Part shown: positions 61,176 to 64,000 of the stretch, piece by piece
How the letters are laid out: every line of letters begins with the position of its first letter
Numbering within the stretch: the first letter of the stretch is position 1
NCBI RefSeq assembly: GCF_037646705.1
Contig: NZ_JBBHER010000002.1
Span: 62,001 to 126,000, forward strand
Length of the DNA: 64,000 nucleotides
Source of the DNA: Pikeienuella litoralis
GTDB lineage: Bacteria > Pseudomonadota > Alphaproteobacteria > Rhodobacterales > Rhodobacteraceae
Direction: 5' to 3'
Translations under genes and position numbers: made by a program
Notes under the pieces: generated by a model
What the model was told of the DNA's origin: nothing
The model's database searches: none
The model's input: the letters and a program-made list of their open reading frames with translations, nothing else

Positions 61176-61608
61176 CGCCCCCCGGCGCGTTGTCGGCGCC
61201 ATAGCTGCTCAATTCATAAGCCCCGGCTCCGGTCAGCACATATCGATAGGGCGCGCCCCAGGGGTCGATCAGGCCGGACGCCTTGTCGAGATAGGGCCCG
61301 GACCAGCGCTCCGCGCCCACCGCCGGCCGGGACATCAGCGCCGGCAGGCCCTCCTCGGTGCTGGGATAGCGGCGCATGTCGAGCCGGTAGAGATCGAGGC
61401 CGGCCTGGATCTGCTCCATCTGGATCACCGCGACCTTCTCCTTGCCGCGTTCAAAAAGCGCGAAGACGCGCGGCCCGGCGACGCCGACCAGAAGCGCGAT
61501 GATCGCGAGGCCGATCAGGATCTCCATCAGCGAATAGCCGGCCTCGGCGTCCCTCCGGCGGCGGGCGCGGCGCGGGCGGCGGCGAAGGGCGAGAGGGAAA
61601 AAGCGCAT
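61144..61608 (-). CDS. gspG: type II secretion system major pseudopilin GspG
   Basis: Major pseudopilin of 154 residues. After a basic leader (RFFPLALRRRPRRARRRRD) the cleavage site reads EAGYSLMEILIGLAIIALL with Glu5 of the mature protein. The globular end IDPWGAPYRYVLTGAG and RRYPSTEEGLPAL are the classic GspG patterns (calcium-binding loop region). The leader is long for the family. ATG 61608 lies 11 bases after the gspF stop. Confidence 0.93.
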   Translation of the reverse strand: MRFFPLALRRRPRRARRRRDAEAGYSLMEILIGLAIIALLVGVAGPRVFALFERGKEKVAVIQMEQIQAGLDLYRLDMRRYPSTEEGLPALMSRPAVGAERWSGPYLDKASGLIDPWGAPYRYVLTGAGAYELSSYGADNAPGGDGENRDIKAE

Positions 61609-61619
61609 CCGGGCGATCC

Positions 61620-62804
61620 TCAGAGGGCGGCGTCGTAGACGTCGAGCACGGCGGTCATCATCAGGTATGCGCCGACGCCGATCAACAGCCCGAGGATCGC
61701 GGTCGCGGCCGGGGCGGCGACGGCGGAGAGCCGCCGGGCCCGGCTTTCCGCCTCCTGGCCGAAATGGCGCGCGGCGCTGGTCATCAGCGGGGCGAGGGCG
61801 CCGGTCTCCTCGCCGATCTCGGCGAAGGCGACGAAGGTCTCGGGGAAGCGCCCGCTCTCGGCCAGCGCGGCGGAGAAGGGGCGCCCTTCGGTCACCATGC
61901 GCGCCGCCGCCGCGCCCGCCGCCTCCAGCCGCGGCGCGCCGAGCGTGCGCGCGGCGAGGCGCGCGGCGTCCGGCAGCGGCGCGCCGCCCTCCAGCATCGC
62001 GCCGAGCGCGCCGGCGTAGGATTCGAGCGCGCGGTCCCGGATCAGCGGGCCGATCAGCGGCGCGCGGAGCGCGGCCCCCGCCAGCCGCCGCTTTCCGGCC
62101 TCCGCGCCGGACAGGATCAGCGCGCCGACGCCGAGGACGCCGAGACCAGCGAGCAGCGGGCCGCCCCATTCGCGAAGCGCCCGCGAGGCCGCGAAGAACC
62201 ACGCCGTCGCGCCGGAGACCTCGGCGCCCGCCGCGCGGAGAACCTCCTCGAACCGGGGTTGCGCGAAGCCGACGAACACCGCGAGCGCCAGAAGCGCCGC
62301 GATCAGGACGAAGGCGGGATAGGCCAGCGCGGAGGCGACGGCGCCCCGCCCGGCGACGCGGCGCTCCACCAGCGTCGCGGCGGCGTCCGCCGCGCGCGCG
62401 AGCTCGCCCGACGTCTCGCCCGAGGCGATGAGCGCGACCTCGGCTTCGGAGAAATCCGCGGGCCAGGCCGCCATCGCCTCGGAGAGCGGGCGCCCCGAGG
62501 CGACGGCGATGGCGAGATCGGCGAAAAGCCCGCCCGCGCTCTCGGTCCCGCCCGCGAGCCGCAGCGCCCGGTCGAGCGGCGCCCGCGCCGCCGCCAGCGA
62601 GGCGAGCCGGCGCATGGCGGCGGCCCGGTGCGGGAGCCGCGCGCGCGGCCGCGAGGGCGCGCGCCCCGGCGAGATCGAGAGCGCGGTCAGGCCGGCCCGC
62701 TCCAGCATCAGCGCCGCCTCGGCTTCGGAGCCCGCGTTCAGGACCCCGCGGCGGCGCCCGCCCCCCGGCGCCGTCGCCCGGTATCGATAGAGCGCGGCGC
62801 TCAT
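61620..62804 (-). CDS. gspF: type II secretion system inner-membrane platform protein GspF
   Basis: Platform protein of 394 residues with the two T2SSF domains, each followed by hydrophobic segments; helix VASALAYPAFVLIAALLALAVFV and the final LGLLIGVGAYLMMTAVLDVYD. Motifs MLEGGAPLPDAARLAART and LALIASGETSGELARAAD-like block (EVALIASGETSGELA) are typical. The ATG overlaps the gspE stop by 4 bases. Confidence 0.93.
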   Translation of the reverse strand: MSAALYRYRATAPGGGRRRGVLNAGSEAEAALMLERAGLTALSISPGRAPSRPRARLPHRAAAMRRLASLAAARAPLDRALRLAGGTESAGGLFADLAIAVASGRPLSEAMAAWPADFSEAEVALIASGETSGELARAADAAATLVERRVAGRGAVASALAYPAFVLIAALLALAVFVGFAQPRFEEVLRAAGAEVSGATAWFFAASRALREWGGPLLAGLGVLGVGALILSGAEAGKRRLAGAALRAPLIGPLIRDRALESYAGALGAMLEGGAPLPDAARLAARTLGAPRLEAAGAAAARMVTEGRPFSAALAESGRFPETFVAFAEIGEETGALAPLMTSAARHFGQEAESRARRLSAVAAPAATAILGLLIGVGAYLMMTAVLDVYDAAL

Positions 62805-64000
62805 GCGGCGGGCGGCGGCGCGACGCGGAGCGCTTCCTCGAGCGAGATGGTCCCGGACGCCGCCAGCGTCAGCGCCGCCTGGCGCAGGGAGGTCGCGCCG
62901 GTCAGCGCCGAAAGCGCGGCCTCCGACGGCGCGGGGCCGCGCGCCGCGTCGCTGAAGGCCCGGCTGGCGAGAAACGCCTCCGCCACCGGCGCCCGGCCCC
63001 GGACCCCGGTTCCGCCGCAGCGCGCGCATCCCGGCGCGCGCCGCCAGTCGCCGGCCGGCGGCGCGCCGATCCGGGCCAGCGCCGCGGGGTCGGGCGCGAC
63101 CGGCTCGGCGCAATCGGGGCAGAGCCGCCGCGCGAGCCGCTGCGCGCCCGCGCCGATCAGCGCCGCCGCGAGGAGAAAGGGCTCGACCCCGAGATCCAGA
63201 AGCCGGATCGCCGCCCCGGCGGCGGAATTGGCGTGAACCGTGGAGAGCACGAGATGCCCGGTCAGCGCCGCCTGAACCGCGATCGACGCGCTCTCCCGGT
63301 CGCGGATCTCGCCCACCATCATCACGTCCGGATTGTGGCGCAGCATCGCCCGCTGCGCGCGCGCGAAATCGAAGCCGATCTCGGGGCGAACCTGCATCTG
63401 CACCACGCCCGGCAGCGCGTATTCGACCGGGTCCTCCACCGTCATGATCTTGCGCTCCGCGCTGTTGAGGCCGGAGAGCGCGGCGTGGAGCGTCGTCGTC
63501 TTGCCGGCGCCGGTCGGCCCGGTGAGCAGGAAGAGCCCGTGCGGGGCGGCGCTCGCCGCGGCGACGACATCGGCGTATTCCGCCGGAAAGCCGAGGAGGG
63601 AGAGGTCGCCCGGCGCCGCTTCCGGGTCGAGAAGGCGGATCGCCAGCGTCTCGCCGCCGATCGCCGGCGCGGTGGAGAGCCGAAGGTCGATGCGCCGCCC
63701 CGCCAGGGTCAGCCGCGCCCGCCCGTCCTGCGGCAGCCTCCGCTCCGCCACGTCGAGCCGGGCGAGCACCTTGGCCCGGGCGAGCGCGGCGGGGTAGGTC
63801 GCGGCGTCGAGCGCGCCGATCACCCGCATCGCGCCGTCGACGCGCGCCCGCGCCCGCCCCGCGCCCCCCTCGCCCGCCGGCTCCAGATGAAGGTCGGAGG
63901 CGCCGAGCCGCGCCGCGGTCTCGAGCAGCGCGTCGATCGCCTCGACCGCCGCGCCCGCCGCCGCCGGCGCCGCGTCGGCGGGGGCGGCGCTCGGGCGCGG
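62801..64000 (-). CDS. gspE: type II secretion system ATPase GspE, N-terminal end outside the window
   Basis: The visible 399 residues contain the C-terminal ATPase. ASDLHLEPAG marks the start of the ATPase core, followed by Walker A GPTGAGKTTTL, Asp box TVEDPVEY, Walker B-like VMMVGEIRDRESA, His box STVHAN, and a tetra-Cys zinc site CPDC ... CARC. GspE powers pseudopilus assembly at the inner membrane. The frame continues off the right edge, so the N-terminal domain that binds GspL is not visible; an internal ATG at 63829 is not the start. First gene seen of the gsp operon. Confidence 0.95.
   Translation of the reverse strand, partial: PRPSAAPADAAPAAAGAAVEAIDALLETAARLGASDLHLEPAGEGGAGRARARVDGAMRVIGALDAATYPAALARAKVLARLDVAERRLPQDGRARLTLAGRRIDLRLSTAPAIGGETLAIRLLDPEAAPGDLSLLGFPAEYADVVAAASAAPHGLFLLTGPTGAGKTTTLHAALSGLNSAERKIMTVEDPVEYALPGVVQMQVRPEIGFDFARAQRAMLRHNPDVMMVGEIRDRESASIAVQAALTGHLVLSTVHANSAAGAAIRLLDLGVEPFLLAAALIGAGAQRLARRLCPDCAEPVAPDPAALARIGAPPAGDWRRAPGCARCGGTGVRGRAPVAEAFLASRAFSDAARGPAPSEAALSALTGATSLRQAALTLAASGTISLEEALRVAPPPAA

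Overview
The window is GC-rich DNA from an alphaproteobacterium, most probably a member of the Rhodobacterales. The reasons are the order rpoH–rluD–DUF6476-type gene, the phasin and DUF1127 genes, znuB–znuC–zur, three TRAP/Liv-type uptake systems and the style of the start and stop overlaps. There is no insertion sequence, prophage, CRISPR array or rRNA. The only RNA gene is a tRNA-Glu(CUC). Genes are dense and mostly grouped in operons with 4-base ATGA overlaps.

Layout. 1–3.4 kb: the end of a TRAP transporter operon (dctP partial, dctQ, dctM) followed by an alpha/beta hydrolase. 3.6–7.6 kb: a redox group with a class I flavin disulfide reductase facing an AhpD-like protein, a DsbA/FrnE-like protein and a TetR regulator; two near-identical palindromes lie upstream. 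7.6–12.2 kb: a complete five-gene Liv-type ABC importer. 12.4–15.4 kb: bacterioferritin with its ferredoxin, then zinc importer genes with Zur and a Zur-box-like site, but no znuA. 15.5–18 kb: a wax-ester/triacylglycerol synthase with a long basic tail, then a phasin gene with a PhaR-operator-like inverted repeat. 18–22.2 kb: an MFS permease, DUF1127 protein, phytanoyl-CoA dioxygenase-like enzyme and LysR regulator. 22.2–24.7 kb: rpoH with a sigma32-like promoter, rluD, a small membrane protein and the tRNA. 24.8–28.5 kb: UDP-glucose dehydrogenase, a NylA-like amidase and an ArsC-like reductase. 28.6–32.4 kb: pstS-pstC-pstA under a clear Pho box, without pstB. 32.7–34 kb: a CbpA-type DnaJ with its CbpM-like partner.

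34.3–40.8 kb is a compact catabolic operon (SCP-x-type thiolase, acyl-CoA synthetase, TRAP dctPQM, SDR dehydrogenase) that looks like a self-contained route for importing, activating and cleaving an unknown carboxylic acid. 41–47 kb, on the minus strand, holds pyrC and pyrE followed by a NylB-like serine hydrolase translationally coupled to an amidase, then an SDR and a 1-Cys peroxiredoxin. 47.2–51.6 kb holds an internally duplicated DUF1508 protein, a TPR protein, a class III nucleotide cyclase with altered base-recognition residues, and metG. 51.7–55.1 kb has a lipoprotein, a lysozyme-like protein and an ABC exporter. 55.1–64 kb is a type II secretion operon (gspE-F-G-I-J-K-L-M-C-D) that runs off the right edge and has no gspH.

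No single locus is an obviously new defence or mobile system. The strongest candidates for undescribed biology are the NylB-like/amidase pair, the thiolase–ligase–TRAP–SDR operon, the cyclase with substituted specificity residues, and the AhpD/DsbA/TetR redox unit with its paired operators.
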